This document shows positions 1 to 9,850 of a stretch of DNA of 64,000 nt, piece by piece. The position numbers and the translations under genes were made by a program. The stretch is from NCBI GenBank assembly GCA_963805445.1, contig CAWDUI010000009.1, forward strand, positions 174,834 through 238,833, given 5' to 3'. The notes under the pieces were generated by a model. The model did no database searches, was not told the origin of the DNA, and saw nothing but the letters and a program-made list of their open reading frames with translations. Source of the DNA: JAENVT01 sp963805445. GTDB taxonomy: Bacteria; Actinomycetota; Acidimicrobiia; Acidimicrobiales; Ilumatobacteraceae. Position 1 is the stretch's first letter, and each line of letters opens with the position of its first letter.

Positions 1-2
1 TG

Positions 3-495
3 CGATCAGTCGGCGCGGCCGAACGGGCGCTGGAGTTGATGGCCATGCGCGGCTTGTCCGCGAGGCGTTCGGCAAGCGCATCTCGAACCTGGGTCGAAAC
101 GTCGAGACGCTGGCCAAGTCGCGCATCGAGATCGAGTCGATGCGGCGCATGGTGCTGACCGCAGCGAAAGCGATGGACGAGCTCGGCAACGCCGAGGCGC
201 GTGTGTGGGTGAGCGCGGTCAAGGCGATGGTGCCGATCCGGCGTCTGCGAGATCATCGACGAAGCGATCCAGGTTCACGGCGCGGCGGGGGTCTCGCAAT
301 GGACGCCGCTGGCGCGGATGTATACGAGCCAGCGCACCTTGCGGCTTGCCGACGGCCCGGACGAGGTGCATTGGCACGTGGTCGGTCGTGCCGAACTGGC
401 GAGCTGGGAAGTCGGATGCAGCGGACTACGACCCGAAGGTCGCGTACTACGCCAACGCCGGCACCGACAACGGTCCTGCGTTCACCGGCCCCTGA
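3..495 (+). CDS. Acyl-CoA dehydrogenase, C-terminal part (frameshifted)
   Basis: Flavin-dependent dehydrogenation of an acyl-CoA thioester, first step of a beta-oxidation-type pathway; only the C-terminal domain is in the window. The protein must be pieced together from three frames: the third frame up to about base 50, the second from about 56 to 240, the third again over IDEAIQVHGAAGVSQ and RTLRLADGPDEVH, and the first for the tail ending at TGA 493-495. These two motifs are typical of the C-terminal helices of ACAD10/11-like dehydrogenases. Substrate cannot be told. The hemerythrin gene starts 10 bases downstream. Confidence 0.75.
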
Positions 496-505
496 GCCCG
501 AACCC

Positions 506-991
506 ATGACGATCTTCGATGACCTTCGAGCGAGCCACGAGGTGCAGCGGTCGCTGGCACGTCGGATGACCCATGCTCGCGTGTCAGCTGACGGCCGCCG
601 CCTGGCGTTCCTCGCGCTGGCCAACGAACTCGACGCGCACGCCACCGCCGAGGAGCGCCACTTCTATGTGCCGCTGTTGACGGACGATGCGGCCTCGGCA
701 TCAGCCGCCATGCCTTGGCGACCATCACAAGGCGATGAAGCTGGTCGACGAGCTCCGTGGTGTCGATCCGTCGGCGACCACTTCACGGATCTCGCCAAGC
801 AACTCTCCGCCGAAGACCGCGACCACCTCGACGAGGAAGAACACGGGACCTTTCAACTCGCCGGCAAACTCCTCACCAAGACGCAGCAGAAGCAACTCGG
901 CGCGCAGTACTGCGCGGAGTACACCAAGCAGCGGCGGCCCCTACGAGCGCGTGACCACGCCCGTGTTCCCGGGTCACGGTTGTCGTGCTAG
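506..991 (+). CDS. Hemerythrin HHE-domain protein (frameshifted)
   Basis: Small cytosolic di-iron four-helix protein of the HHE cation-binding family, likely sensing or carrying oxygen or iron. It starts at ATG 506 (MTIFDDLRASHEVQRSL). Histidine/glutamate signatures are visible: HATAEERHFY near residue 50 and HLDEEEHGTFQLAGK near the C-terminus. Between about 690 and 775 the matching segment (DHHKAMKLVDELRG) sits in another frame, so two indels break the gene. The C-terminus is uncertain: stops at 991 or about 1001 depending on the frame. Confidence 0.7.
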   Translation: MTIFDDLRASHEVQRSLARRMTHARVSADGRRLAFLALANELDAHATAEERHFYVPLLTDDAASASAAMPWRPSQGDEAGRRAPWCRSVGDHFTDLAKQLSAEDRDHLDEEEHGTFQLAGKLLTKTQQKQLGAQYCAEYTKQRRPLRARDHARVPGSRLSC

Positions 992-1000
992 GAACGAGTG

Positions 1001-1806
1001 ATGACTGATGTTCTCGCCCCGCGCATTGGTGTGTTCGGCGGCTCCGGCTTCTATGAGTTCCTGGAGCAAGCACACGACGTCGTTGTCGATACGCCGTTCG
1101 GGCCGACGTCGTCGCCCGTGTCGGTCGGGCTCGTTGCAGGACACGAAGTCGCCTTCATCGCTCGGCACGGTCGTGAGCACAACTTTGCCGCGCATCGGGT
1201 GCCGTACAGGGCCAACATGTGGGCTCTCTGTTCGCTCGGTGTGCGGTCGGTCATTGCGCCGTGTTCGGTGGGTTCGCTGCAACCCGACATCCATCCTGGA
1301 CAACTGGTCGTGGTCGATCAACTCGTCGACCGCACATGGGGAAGGCCCGACACGTTCCATGATGTCGGCGGGCCACTCGTCGAGCCGGGTTCTCGCCAGC
1401 CGGTGCACCATCAGACCTTCGGCGAGCCGTACAGACGCGGATCTTCGATCGTCGCTGCTCTCGAGGCCGGGCGACGCACGGGTTCCGACATGGTGGATGG
1501 TGGGACGATGGTCGTCATCAACGGACCGCGATTTTCGACACGTGCCGAAAGTGTGTGGTTCCGCGCGATGGGCTGGCATGTCGTGAACATGACCGGGTAC
1601 CCCGAGGCGGTCTTGGCTGCCGAGCTCGGAAGTTCGGTACGCCAGCGGTCGCTCTGGTCACCGACTACGACGCGGGTGTTGACGGGAATCCGCCGGTGAC
1701 GATGGACGAGGTGTTCGCCATGATCAAGGCCAATGTGGCGCGGGTACGACGGTTGATCATCGAAGCCGTCGAGCACGACTACGAGGCGATGTCCGCAGAG
1801 CCGTGA
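1001..1806 (+). CDS. mtnP: S-methyl-5'-thioadenosine phosphorylase (one frameshift)
   Basis: Phosphorolysis of methylthioadenosine to adenine and methylthioribose-1-phosphate (methionine salvage). Start ATG 1001 lies behind GGAACGAG. The N-terminal GVFGGSGFYEF phosphate-binding loop, RHGREHNFAAHRVPYRANMWAL, the central GTMVVINGPRFSTRAES and NMTGYPEAVLAAELG are all characteristic of the PNP/MTAP family. One indel near 1625-1640 moves the tail (VALVTDYDAGVDGNPPVTMDEVF) into another frame, ending at TGA 1804-1806. Total length, about 268 residues, is normal for the family. Confidence 0.88.
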
Positions 1807-1873
1807 GGCTGCTGCCGAAACTTTCGCGAAACTGCCGCGGCGATCAAGCGATGTTCTGCGAGGCTGGGTCGTC

Positions 1874-3231
1874 ATGGTGCTTGGCGGACAGACGAGCCGG
1901 TGGCTGCGACGTACTGCTGCCGGTTGCGTTGCTGGCTGCGGCGACCTGGGTGATGTGGTGGAGTGTGGTGAATGGCCGCGCCCTGCAGCGCAAGGAGTTC
2001 AGCGTCTTCCTCGGCGCGGCGCCGCTCGTTGGCCGCAACTCCCAAGGATGGTTGGGACTGGCGCTTCGGTTGGGGGCTGGTCGGTGCGGCGGCGGTCGCC
2101 GCATTGGTATGCGTTGGATGTTGGAGCGGCTGGTGGTGGCGGATTCGACAGCGCTGGGTGATCGCTGTTGCGGCGATCGGATCGTCGGCGTTCGCAACGT
2201 TGCTCGCTCTCACCGATGGCCTCGACGGCCTCCGCTACGGGGCCAAATCACAAGACCGAGTACCTCGCCACACTGGCGTCACAAGCCGCCGGCAGGCGAG
2301 TTCGTGCGCACCTTTCTGGATCGGCTCAACGGCTATTCGGTGCACGTGCGTGGCCATCCCCCTGGCTTCGTCCTGGTGCTCAAGTTTCTCCACGCGATCG
2401 GACTCGGCGGTGCTGCGCCGGTGGTGCTGCTGTCGGTCATCTCGGTCGGCGATCGTGCACCGCCGCGGTGCTGGTGACCGTCCGGGCGGTCGCCGGCGAC
2501 GAGTGGATGCGTCGCTGCGCGCCTTTGTTGATGCGTCGCGCCCTACGCGATCTGGATGGTGACATCGGCTGACGCCTTCTACACGGCGGTTGCCGCGACG
2601 GGTGTTGCGGCCGTCGCCGAGGGCGTGACCGACCCCGACGTCAGAGCGTGCTGGTTCGGTCTCGCCGCCGGATTGCTTCTTGGCTCGTTGCTGTTCCTGA
2701 CATATCTCGGTGCGCTGTTCGTGATCGTCCCTGCTGTTGTGGTCGTGGCCGCAATCGTCCAGCGCAAGCGCGGTGCACCGATTGCTCTCGTCACTGCAGC
2801 AGTCGCCACGTTGTCGGTCGTCGCAGCGTTCCGAATCGCCGGATTCTGGTGGTTCGATGGGGTCACGCGCGACGAAACGTCAATATGCCGCCGGCACCGC
2901 TCAGTTCAGGGAATGGGACTACTTCAAGTTCGGCAACATCGGCGCCGCGCTGTTTGCGATCGGGCCGCTCACGATCGCCGGTTTCGGGACGCTTCGGAAT
3001 CGGCGCATGTGGCTACTGGTCGGCGCCGGCGTCGCGGCCCTGGTCGCGTCGCATCTGTCCAAGTACACCAAGGCCGAGGTCGAGCGCATCTGGTTGCTGT
3101 TCTACCCGTGGCTGGTCATCGCCGCTGCCGGATTGGTGGTGCAGTCTCGACGATGGACGACGTCGGCTCTCGTTGCTGCGCAGGCGGCGTGCGCCGTGGC
3201 CCTGCAAGCGGCGCTGGTGACGAAGTGGTGA
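1874..3231 (+). CDS. Polytopic membrane protein, glycosyltransferase-39-like (multiply frameshifted)
   Basis: Integral membrane protein reconstructed from at least five frame segments; successive hydrophobic stretches run VLLPVALLAAATWVMWW, FGWGLVGAAAVAALVCVGC, FVLVLKFLHAIGLGGAAPVVLL, LLLGSLLFLTYLGALFVIVPA, IGAALFAIGPLTIAGFG and PWLVIAAAGLVVQ. The loop motif RGHPPGF and the late EVERIWLLFYPWL segment recall polyprenyl-phosphate-dependent glycosyltransferases of the ArnT/PMT type, an inference only. It precedes, and converges on, an epimerase gene of the sugar cluster. The start at ATG 1874 is the best of several; ends TGA 3229-3231. Confidence 0.5.
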
Positions 3232-3239
3232 ATGCGCTG

Positions 3240-4312
3240 CTAGATCAGCGCCGCAGGCCGTGGTCCGGCGGATGCGCGCAATGCCACGTTGGCGAACTCG
3301 CGCATTCCGTCCTCGAAGCCGATGCGGGCGCGAAAGCCGAGTCGGTCCGCTGCCCGCTCGGGGCTGGCGAACACATGGCGGATGTCGCCGAGTCGATAGC
3401 CGCCGACGACCTGCGGAGGCGGCGCACCGGGTGGTTGCAACGCGACCGCCATGTCGAGAACCGTCTTGGGCGCGCCCGAGCAGACGTTGAACGCGCCGGA
3501 CGCCGGCTCGTCGTTGGTCAGCGCCAGCACGTTGGCGCGCGCCACATCGGCAACGTGCACGAAGTCTCTGAGCTGACCCCCGTCTTCGAACACACGTGGG
3601 GCTCACCGCGCTCGTAGGCGCTGCGGAAGAGACTGGCGACGCCGGCATACGGGGTGTTGCTCGGCATGCGGGGACCGTAGACGTTGTGGTATCGCAGCGA
3701 CGTCACCGTCGACGCGGGATGCTCTCGCTCGAACGCGTTGCACAGACCCTCCTGGGCCAGCTTCGTGGTGGCGTAGACGTTTCGAGGATCGAGCCAATGA
3801 TCCTCTGGCACCGCTTCACTGCTCAGTGGTCCGCCGCAGATCGGACACGGCGGATCGAAGTTCCCCGATTCCAGGGCGGCAACAGTTCGGGCCCCTGGGC
3901 GAACCACGCCGTGATCGCCGCATCGATAACGGCCTTCGCCGTACACCACCATGCTCGACGCCAGCACGATCCGTCCGTCGAACCCCTTGTCGTGCAGCGC
4001 CAGGAGCATGCATGCCGTGCCGACGTCGTTGCGGCCGGTGTACTCCGCAACGTCGGCAAAGTCGACGCCCAATCCGACTTTGGCTGCCTGGTGGCAGACG
4101 ACCTCGACCCCGGGCAACACGTTCGACCAGATCGTGGAATCACGCACGTCACCCCACACGTATTCGGCATCGGGGTTCAGCCCCACCGGAACCCCGTCGT
4201 GAGCCGCTGGGTCGAGGTCGTCGATCACCACGACCTCATGGCCGAGACCGACCATGTCATCGACGATGTGCGAGCCGACGAATCCCGCACCGCCGGTGAC
4301 GAGCACCCTCAT
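3240..4312 (-). CDS. NAD-dependent sugar epimerase/dehydratase (one frameshift)
   Basis: Extended short-chain dehydrogenase acting on a nucleotide sugar. ATG at 4312 gives MRVLVTGGAGFVGSH with the GxxGxxG NAD-binding loop; YATTK about residue 180 supplies the catalytic Tyr-Lys pair. An insertion with two Cys pairs (PPCPICGGPL) sits before the active site, suggesting a bound zinc. One indel near 3600 joins RGEPHV to FEDGGQLRDFVHVADVARA. About 357 residues. Divergently placed against the two glycosyltransferase genes at 4346 and 5006, suggesting a joint role in glycan synthesis; the substrate is unknown. Confidence 0.85.
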
Positions 4313-4345
4313 TGTCCAACCTTCTCGACGAACTGGTGAACAACC

Positions 4346-5002
4346 ATGCCTGATGTGATCCTTCCTGCACTCAACGAGTCCGCAGCCATCGAATGGGTGC
4401 TGCGGCGCATGCCCGACGGGTACCGACCAATTGTCGTCGACAACGGCTCGACCGATCGTACGGCGGAAATCGCCGAATCCCTGGGAGCCACCGTCGTGCA
4501 CGAGCCCACCCGCGGTTTCGGCTCGGCGTGTTGGGCGGGTTTGGAGGCGGCGACCGCGGATGTCGTCTGTTTCATGGATTGCGACGCCTCGCTCGATCCG
4601 GTCGCGCTGCCGGTCGTCGTCGGATATGTGGAGTGCGGCGAGGCAGATCTGGTGATGGGCTCGCGGATCGCGGCACGCGGTGCGTGGCCAGCGCACGCCC
4701 GCCTGGCCAATCGGGTACTTGCCCTCGAGGTTCGACGGCGCACCGGTCTTCGCCTGGACGATCTCGGACCGATGCGCGCGGCTCGTCGCGATGCCCTGTT
4801 GGCACTGAACCTGCGCGATCGGCGTTCTGGCTGGCCGCTCGAGATGGTGCTTCGGGCCCGCGAGGCCGGGTGGCGCATTCGCAACGTTCCCGTCGAGTAC
4901 CGCGAGCGCGAAGGGCGATCGAAGGTCACCGGCACCGTTCGTGGCACGATGCAGGCCATCAACGACATGGGTCGCTTGTTGCGAGACCAGGGCAATCGTT
5001 GA
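4346..5002 (+). CDS. Family 2 glycosyltransferase
   Basis: 218-residue GT-A fold transferase of the dolichyl-phosphate-mannose-synthase-like group. Visible signatures: MPDVILPALNES at the N-terminus, VVDNGSTDRTAEIAESLGA nucleotide-binding segment, FMDCDASLD carrying the metal-binding acidic motif, and EYREREGRSKVTGTVRGT near the end, typical of polyprenyl-phosphate glycosyltransferases. No transmembrane helix. The frame is intact. Four bases separate it from the next gene, so the two are probably cotranscribed. Sugar donor and acceptor cannot be read from the sequence. Confidence 0.88.
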   Translation: MPDVILPALNESAAIEWVLRRMPDGYRPIVVDNGSTDRTAEIAESLGATVVHEPTRGFGSACWAGLEAATADVVCFMDCDASLDPVALPVVVGYVECGEADLVMGSRIAARGAWPAHARLANRVLALEVRRRTGLRLDDLGPMRAARRDALLALNLRDRRSGWPLEMVLRAREAGWRIRNVPVEYREREGRSKVTGTVRGTMQAINDMGRLLRDQGNR

Positions 5003-5005
5003 GCG

Positions 5006-5641
5006 ATGCATCTCTCGATCATCGCCAAGGCACCCGTTGCCGGCCGGGTGAAGACCAGGCTCTGCCCGCCATGCACATTCGAAGAAGCGGCGCGGGTCGC
5101 AGCCGCCTCACTGGCCGATACGTTCGCTGCTGCTGAAGCGGTCGCCGCTGCGACCGGCGCGAAGCGAGTTCTGCTCTTGGATGGCGACCGGCAGGACTGG
5201 ATGCCTTCGACGTTCCAAAGCGTGCAACAGCGCGGTGATGGCCTCGGCGAACGCCTGTGCAACGGGTTCATCGATCTCGGGCCGGGGGTGATCGTCGGGA
5301 TGGAGACCCCGCACGTGGTGCCGGCGCTCGCCGACGCGATCGAGTTCGCCCGCCGCGGCATCGACTCGATCGGCCTTGCTCTCGACGGTGGCTATTGGAT
5401 GATCGGGCTCAGCTCACGCAGCGTCGAGATCGCCAACGAAGTGTTCCAGAACGTGGAGATGAGCACCACGAACACCGGAGCCAGCCAGCTTGCACGCATG
5501 CATGCTCTTGGTTGCCGGGTTCGACTGCTGCCGATGGCCCGCGACCTCGACAACGTCGAGGATCTGAAGGCTGTGGCGAGGTCCGGTCGCGGAGGGCTGC
5601 TGCCGGTGGTCGCAGCAGATGTTCTCGGGTCGGGTCGGTGA
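5006..5641 (+). CDS. DUF2064 / TIGR04282 glycosyltransferase-like protein
   Basis: 211-residue protein with the nucleotide-diphospho-sugar-transferase-like fold of the DUF2064 family. Family marks are the N-terminal IIAKAPVAGRVKTRL and the central LALDGGYWMIGL, followed by FQNVEMSTTNT. Such proteins commonly neighbour a GT2 gene as here, and are thought to handle activated sugars or polyols; biochemical function is not established. ATG 5006 lies four bases after the GT2 stop. It is converged upon by the glycerophosphodiesterase at 5698. Confidence 0.8.
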   Translation: MHLSIIAKAPVAGRVKTRLCPPCTFEEAARVAAASLADTFAAAEAVAAATGAKRVLLLDGDRQDWMPSTFQSVQQRGDGLGERLCNGFIDLGPGVIVGMETPHVVPALADAIEFARRGIDSIGLALDGGYWMIGLSSRSVEIANEVFQNVEMSTTNTGASQLARMHALGCRVRLLPMARDLDNVEDLKAVARSGRGGLLPVVAADVLGSGR

Positions 5642-5697
5642 ACCCTGCGGAGATCTCGGTCGAACCAGTTTCACGCGTGACACCGCCGGCCCGGCGG

Positions 5698-6668
5698 CTA
5701 CTCGCCGCTGGGCTTGCACGCCGCCGGCGATGTGCACCGACCGAGGATCCGGAGCAATCGGTTGGGGTATGACGTGTAGATCCCGTCGACCCCGAGTCCG
5801 ACCAGCAGACGCATGTCGGCTTCGTCGTTGACCACCCAGGTCAAGATGGCAACGCCATGATCGTGGGCCCACGACAACGAGTCCTGATCGACGATCACGT
5901 GGCCGTCGACCCGGAACGGTGGCTGGTCGACGGTGACGGCCGGAACAAAATTTGCGTCACCCGCGCCTTGGCGTCGCGCGACGCGTACACGTCTTTCATG
6001 ATGGCGCTGGTACGAACGTCGGGGCATTCCTTTCGGAACTCGATGATCTGGGAATCGCTGTTGGAACCGACGAAGACATCGTTGAAGCGGTGATGTTGGC
6101 GAAGCAGGGCACAGAGTGGTTGGACCATGGCATTCGACTCGTCCTTGAGATCCAGCGAGAGGAGGGCGGTCGGAAACTCATCGAGAATCGACTCGAGTGT
6201 TGGTATCGACACTCCGAGCCCGCGGAAGGGGTGGGGCGCTGCACCGTTGGTCGCGTCAGCGCCGGCCGGCGTGAACGCCCATCCCGCATCAAGGCGGCTG
6301 AGCTGGGCGTATGTCATATCGCGGACGGTGCCCTTGGTGCCGGTGATGCGCTCGACGGTCGGATCGTGAAATGCAATCACGACTCCGTCGCGGGAGAGGT
6401 TGAGATCGACATCGACGACGTCAGCGCCCATCGCCATCGTTTTCTCGAACGCCACCAACGTGTTCTCCGGGAACAGCCCGTCGCCTCCTCCGTGGGGGAT
6501 CACGAGGGTACGCCCGGTCCGAAACGGATTCGTCGGATCGAATGGCGCGCTGCCGCTGGAGCTCCCAACCCGTGGCCGCGACACGATCGAGTACGTGATT
6601 GCCGTGGCGACGGCGAGCGTGACGATCGCGGTGGAGTACGAGATCAAGCGCCTGCGACGCGAACTCAT
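5698..6668 (-). CDS. Glycerophosphodiester phosphodiesterase, membrane-anchored (one frameshift)
   Basis: Hydrolyses glycerophosphodiesters to glycerol-3-phosphate and an alcohol. The N-terminus has a hydrophobic anchor (TAIVTLAVATAITYSIV) preceded by arginines, so the catalytic domain is probably extracytoplasmic. GDPD motifs: IPHGGGDGLFPENT (catalytic His and Glu), DVDLNLSRDGVVIAFHD, and LDLKDES. An indel near 5950 shifts the last 80 residues (VAILTWVVNDEADMRLL, GVDGIYTSYPNRLL). About 320 residues. It lies head to tail with a paralogue at 6674-7600, five bases away. Confidence 0.85.
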
Positions 6669-6673
6669 CGTTG

Positions 6674-7600
6674 CTACAACTCACCCATGTTGCGGAGCAG
6701 CTTGACCATCAGGTCCGGTCGACGGGTGTAGATGCCGTCAATGCCCATCTTGATCAGGTCTGTCATGTCCTTCGGGTCGTCGACGACCCAGGTGAGAATG
6801 GCGATGTTCTTGCTGTGGGAGAACGCGAGATAGTCGGAGGTGACTCGCGTCGTGCCATCGGCGGAGCGAAATTCGGGCTGGCCGACGAGCTGGTTCGTGA
6901 CGAACGTCGTGTCGCCGGACGCGCGCGCCGCCCGCATGGCGCGTCGGTCCGCATCGGTTCCCGAGGTGTGGACCTCGGGGCACAGCTGGCGAAACAGCGT
7001 CACCTGCTCGGCGGCATCCACACCGATGTAGACGTCGCTCGTTCGACCAAGCGTTCTCAAGAGTGTGCACAGCGGCTGGACCGCCTCCGTCCTGAGATCC
7101 TTCAGGTCGAGCGTCACCAGCGTGTGTGGAAACGCTCGAAGCACTGCTTCGATCGTCGGGATCCCGATGCCCATGCCTCGGTACGGATGCTTCCCGTCGA
7201 TCTGGAAGTTCCAGGCCGCATCCAGACCTGCCAGCTCGGCATAGGTCTTGTCCTGGACACGACCAGTGCCGTTCGTGGTTCGTTCGAGGGTGCTGTCGTG
7301 AAAGGCGATCGGCACGTCATCCGCAGTCAGCGAAACGTCCGCATCGACGACGTCTCCGCCCATCGCCATGCTGTGTTCGTAGGCAAACAAGGTGTCTTCG
7401 GGAAACAAGGCATCGCCACCACCGTGAGGTATGACGAGGGGGCGGCCGATCCGGAACGGATTCCCGGTCGGCGTTGACACGACCGTTGCAGTCGTGACCG
7501 GCGAGGCTGCGCATCCGGCCAGAATCGCCAGGCCCGCCAGCACCGCCACCGTTCGACGAGTTCTCACGCGTGCCTCGTTCGTCACGCACCCTCCACCCAA
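6674..7600 (-). CDS. Glycerophosphodiester phosphodiesterase, predicted lipoprotein
   Basis: 308 residues as read; a GTG at 7585 (VTNEARVRTRR) is an alternative start nearer the signal sequence. A classical lipobox LAILAGC follows a hydrophobic stretch, so the enzyme is probably tethered to the outer face of the membrane. GDPD signatures: IPHGGGDALFPEDT, DADVSLTADDVPIAFHD, TLDLKDLR, IAILTWVVDDPKDM and GIDGIYTRRPDLM. It closely resembles its downstream neighbour at 5698-6668, evidently a tandem duplication with diverged membrane anchoring. Confidence 0.9.
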   Translation of the reverse strand: MGGGCVTNEARVRTRRTVAVLAGLAILAGCAASPVTTATVVSTPTGNPFRIGRPLVIPHGGGDALFPEDTLFAYEHSMAMGGDVVDADVSLTADDVPIAFHDSTLERTTNGTGRVQDKTYAELAGLDAAWNFQIDGKHPYRGMGIGIPTIEAVLRAFPHTLVTLDLKDLRTEAVQPLCTLLRTLGRTSDVYIGVDAAEQVTLFRQLCPEVHTSGTDADRRAMRAARASGDTTFVTNQLVGQPEFRSADGTTRVTSDYLAFSHSKNIAILTWVVDDPKDMTDLIKMGIDGIYTRRPDLMVKLLRNMGEL

Positions 7601-7756
7601 CCCTCTGACTCACACGACTGTATCCCCGCACCAGAGCACATTCAGTTCAGGTCGACCGTCAACAGTCTCTGCCGCACGGGACAGGTGTCGAGGAGTTTCG
7701 CAAGAGTTTCGTAACCCGTCGGCCCGCGTTTTGAATTGGCTGAAAGCCTTGGCCGC

Positions 7757-8161
7757 ATGTGGCCCGCCCTCGCTCGCTTCTTGGCTTCGCCACCGCAGAA
7801 TCACCCGCACAGGCTCCGCGAGATGCTCGACAACCAGGGTGGTTTCACCATACGGGCCCGGTCCGGAGAGCCGATCGCGTCGGGAATCTCCGTGGGTACC
7901 CGACCCTCGCGCGCGGTGTCGTTTGCCCGCGAGGAGTGGAGTGATCTCGTCGTCGACCAGTGGGTCAAGACGGCGACGACGCAGCCCTTGTGGCGATCGT
8001 CGTCGATCGGGGGTTGGCTCGATCCGTCGTCGGGCACGGTGTGGCTGGACATGGTCCGCGTCGTGCCGGCTCCCCTTCGGCCCTTCGCGGTGTTGCTCGG
8101 CCGGCTCTCGAACCAGCACTGCGTCTTCGACCTCGGTCGGGGCCGGACCGTGGTGCTCTGA
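7757..8161 (+). CDS. Conserved hypothetical protein beside the molybdopterin gene
   Basis: 134-residue soluble protein from ATG 7757 (MWPALARFLASPP); a TTG at 7736 would add seven residues. I do not recognise a family. It contains a tryptophan-rich middle (GGWLDPSSGTVWLDMV) and no membrane segment or metal motif. Its TGA shares the A with the ATG of the cytochrome b/molybdopterin gene at 8161, so translational coupling is likely and it may be an accessory protein of that enzyme. Confidence 0.6.
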   Translation: MWPALARFLASPPQNHPHRLREMLDNQGGFTIRARSGEPIASGISVGTRPSRAVSFAREEWSDLVVDQWVKTATTQPLWRSSSIGGWLDPSSGTVWLDMVRVVPAPLRPFAVLLGRLSNQHCVFDLGRGRTVVL

Positions 8162-9340
8162 TGCAGTCGCCGGCGGCGTCATTGCAGCCAGTCGCCGCAG
8201 TCGCCCGCCGGCTGCGCATTTGGCGCGACGCACGCCTGTCCGAGGGGCGGCACAGCGATCGGGCCGCGGCGATCCTCGGGATCGCCCTGGGAGTCAGCTT
8301 CGTTGTCTGCTTCGCGACAGGGATGCTGTCTCACCTCATCCAGCATCCGCCCAGCTGGTTCTCGTGGACAACCCGGCCGGCCGGCCTCTACCGGGTGACT
8401 CAAGGGGTACACGTGGCGACCGGGATTGCCACGATCCCACTGCTGTTCGCCAAGTTGTGGTCGGTGTTCCCGCGTCTCTTCCAATGGCCGATCGCCACCG
8501 GGGCGCTCAACGCAATCGAACGCCTCAGCCTGTTGCCGTTGGTCGGTGGTTCCCTCTTCATGCTCGTGACCGGCCTGGCCAACATCGAGCTCTGGTACCC
8601 ATGGGTGTTCTTCTTTCCCGCCGGGCACTACGCGGTGTCCTTTGTCGTGATGGGCGCGCTCCTCATTCATCTCGTCGCCAAAATGGCGACCACGCGCCGA
8701 GCGTTGTCACGAGCAGATGGATCGGTCCCAGAACCCGCCGTCGTCGCCGCAAGCCGACGACGATTTCTCGGGGCAGTTGCAGCGGTCTCGGCGGGTGCGG
8801 TGGTCGTGACAGTCGGACAGACCGTTTCGCCGTTGCGTCGCCTTGCGTTGCTGGCGCCTCGGCATCCCGATATCGGCACCCAGGGCTTCCCCGTGAACAA
8901 GACGGCACGAGAAGCCGGCATCACACAAGCCGCGGCCACCGAAATCGCCCTGACCGTTGAAGCGCAAGGTGGCGTCCTGCGCTCGTTCACCGTCGATGAG
9001 TTGCGGGCCATGCCCGCCAGAGTTGCCACCTTGCCGATCGCGTGCGTCGAGGGTTGGAGTGCCAATCGCACCTGGCGGGGGATCTCGGTGCGCGACGTTC
9101 TGGAGCAGGCCCAGGCGAGCTTCGGGACGATCGGTCTCGGTCGAATCGTTGCAGCGCGGTGGCAGATATCGCCGCTCGATACTGACGACTGGGCAGATCG
9201 GCGACGCCGACACCCTGCTGGCGTACGAGGTCGACGGCGAGCCGCTCCACCTCGACCACGGATTCCCATTGCGCTTGATCGCACCGAACCGGCCGGGGGT
9301 CCTGCAGACGAAGTGGGTGAACAAGCTGGTGGTCCGATGA
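8161..9340 (+). CDS. Cytochrome b-type membrane domain fused to sulfite-oxidase-like molybdopterin oxidoreductase (one frameshift)
   Basis: Membrane-bound redox enzyme. Residues about 37-57, 82-98, 122-140 and 152-172 form four helices with histidines (QGVHVATG, AGHYAVSF, LIHLVAKM) suitable for b-type heme. SRRRFLGAVAAVSAG at about residue 198 is a twin-arginine motif leading a fifth helix, after which a sulfite-oxidase-family Mo-cofactor domain follows; Cys of IACVEGWSANRTWRG is the expected Mo ligand. An indel near 9145-9180 shifts the tail (GQIGDADTLLAYEVDGEPL) to another frame ending 9340. Electrons presumably pass between a substrate oxidised outside and the quinone pool; the substrate is unknown. 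Confidence 0.82.
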
Positions 9341-9825
9341 GCACAGAACCGCACGCCGATCGCCCGAGCGCACGGGTCTTCGTTCCGACGCTCCTGATCG
9401 GCTGGGCGATCATCAGCTTCGGAGCCCACAGCGCGTTGGGCGATGCCCGGGACGCACATCCGTTCGCGCTTGCTGTTCACATCGTCACGTTCGACCTGGT
9501 CCATGACCTCGTGATCGCCCCCGCCCTGTTCCTCGGGGCGTGGGCTCTCGGCAAGGTCACGCCCGCTGTTGCCCGAGGACCGGTGCGCGCCGCCGCGGCG
9601 GCGACCGTGCTGTACATCGCCATCGCCTATCCGTTGATTCGCCGTTGGGGGCGACGCCCGACCAACTCATCGACGCTGCCGCTGAACTACGGGAGGAACC
9701 TGACCATCGTCATCGTCGCCGTCTGGCTGATCGCTGCAACGGTGATCGGGCGACGCGTTCGATCGGCCAGAAGGCTCGGCGCAGCAGCCGAACACGGGCG
9801 CGGGGACGTCGTGCCACATCCTTGA
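9337..9825 (+). CDS. Small polytopic membrane protein
   Basis: 162 residues with about four hydrophobic segments (FVPTLLIGWAIISFGAHSAL, LVHDLVIAPALFLGAWALG, AAAAATVLYIAIAYPLI, LTIVIVAVWLIAATVIG). ATG 9337 overlaps the upstream TGA by four bases (ATGA), so it is translationally coupled to the molybdopterin enzyme. No family recognised; conserved His in the first two helices would allow heme or quinone contact, which is speculation. Frame intact. Confidence 0.65.
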   Translation: MSTEPHADRPSARVFVPTLLIGWAIISFGAHSALGDARDAHPFALAVHIVTFDLVHDLVIAPALFLGAWALGKVTPAVARGPVRAAAAATVLYIAIAYPLIRRWGRRPTNSSTLPLNYGRNLTIVIVAVWLIAATVIGRRVRSARRLGAAAEHGRGDVVPHP

Positions 9826-9850
9826 GCTGACGGCTTCGTGCCATAGTGAT

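Noticed and set aside
5638..5772. Short frame from GTG 5638 after the DUF2064 gene
   Set aside because: Only 44 codons, Arg-rich, overlaps the end of the convergent phosphodiesterase and shows no family pattern.
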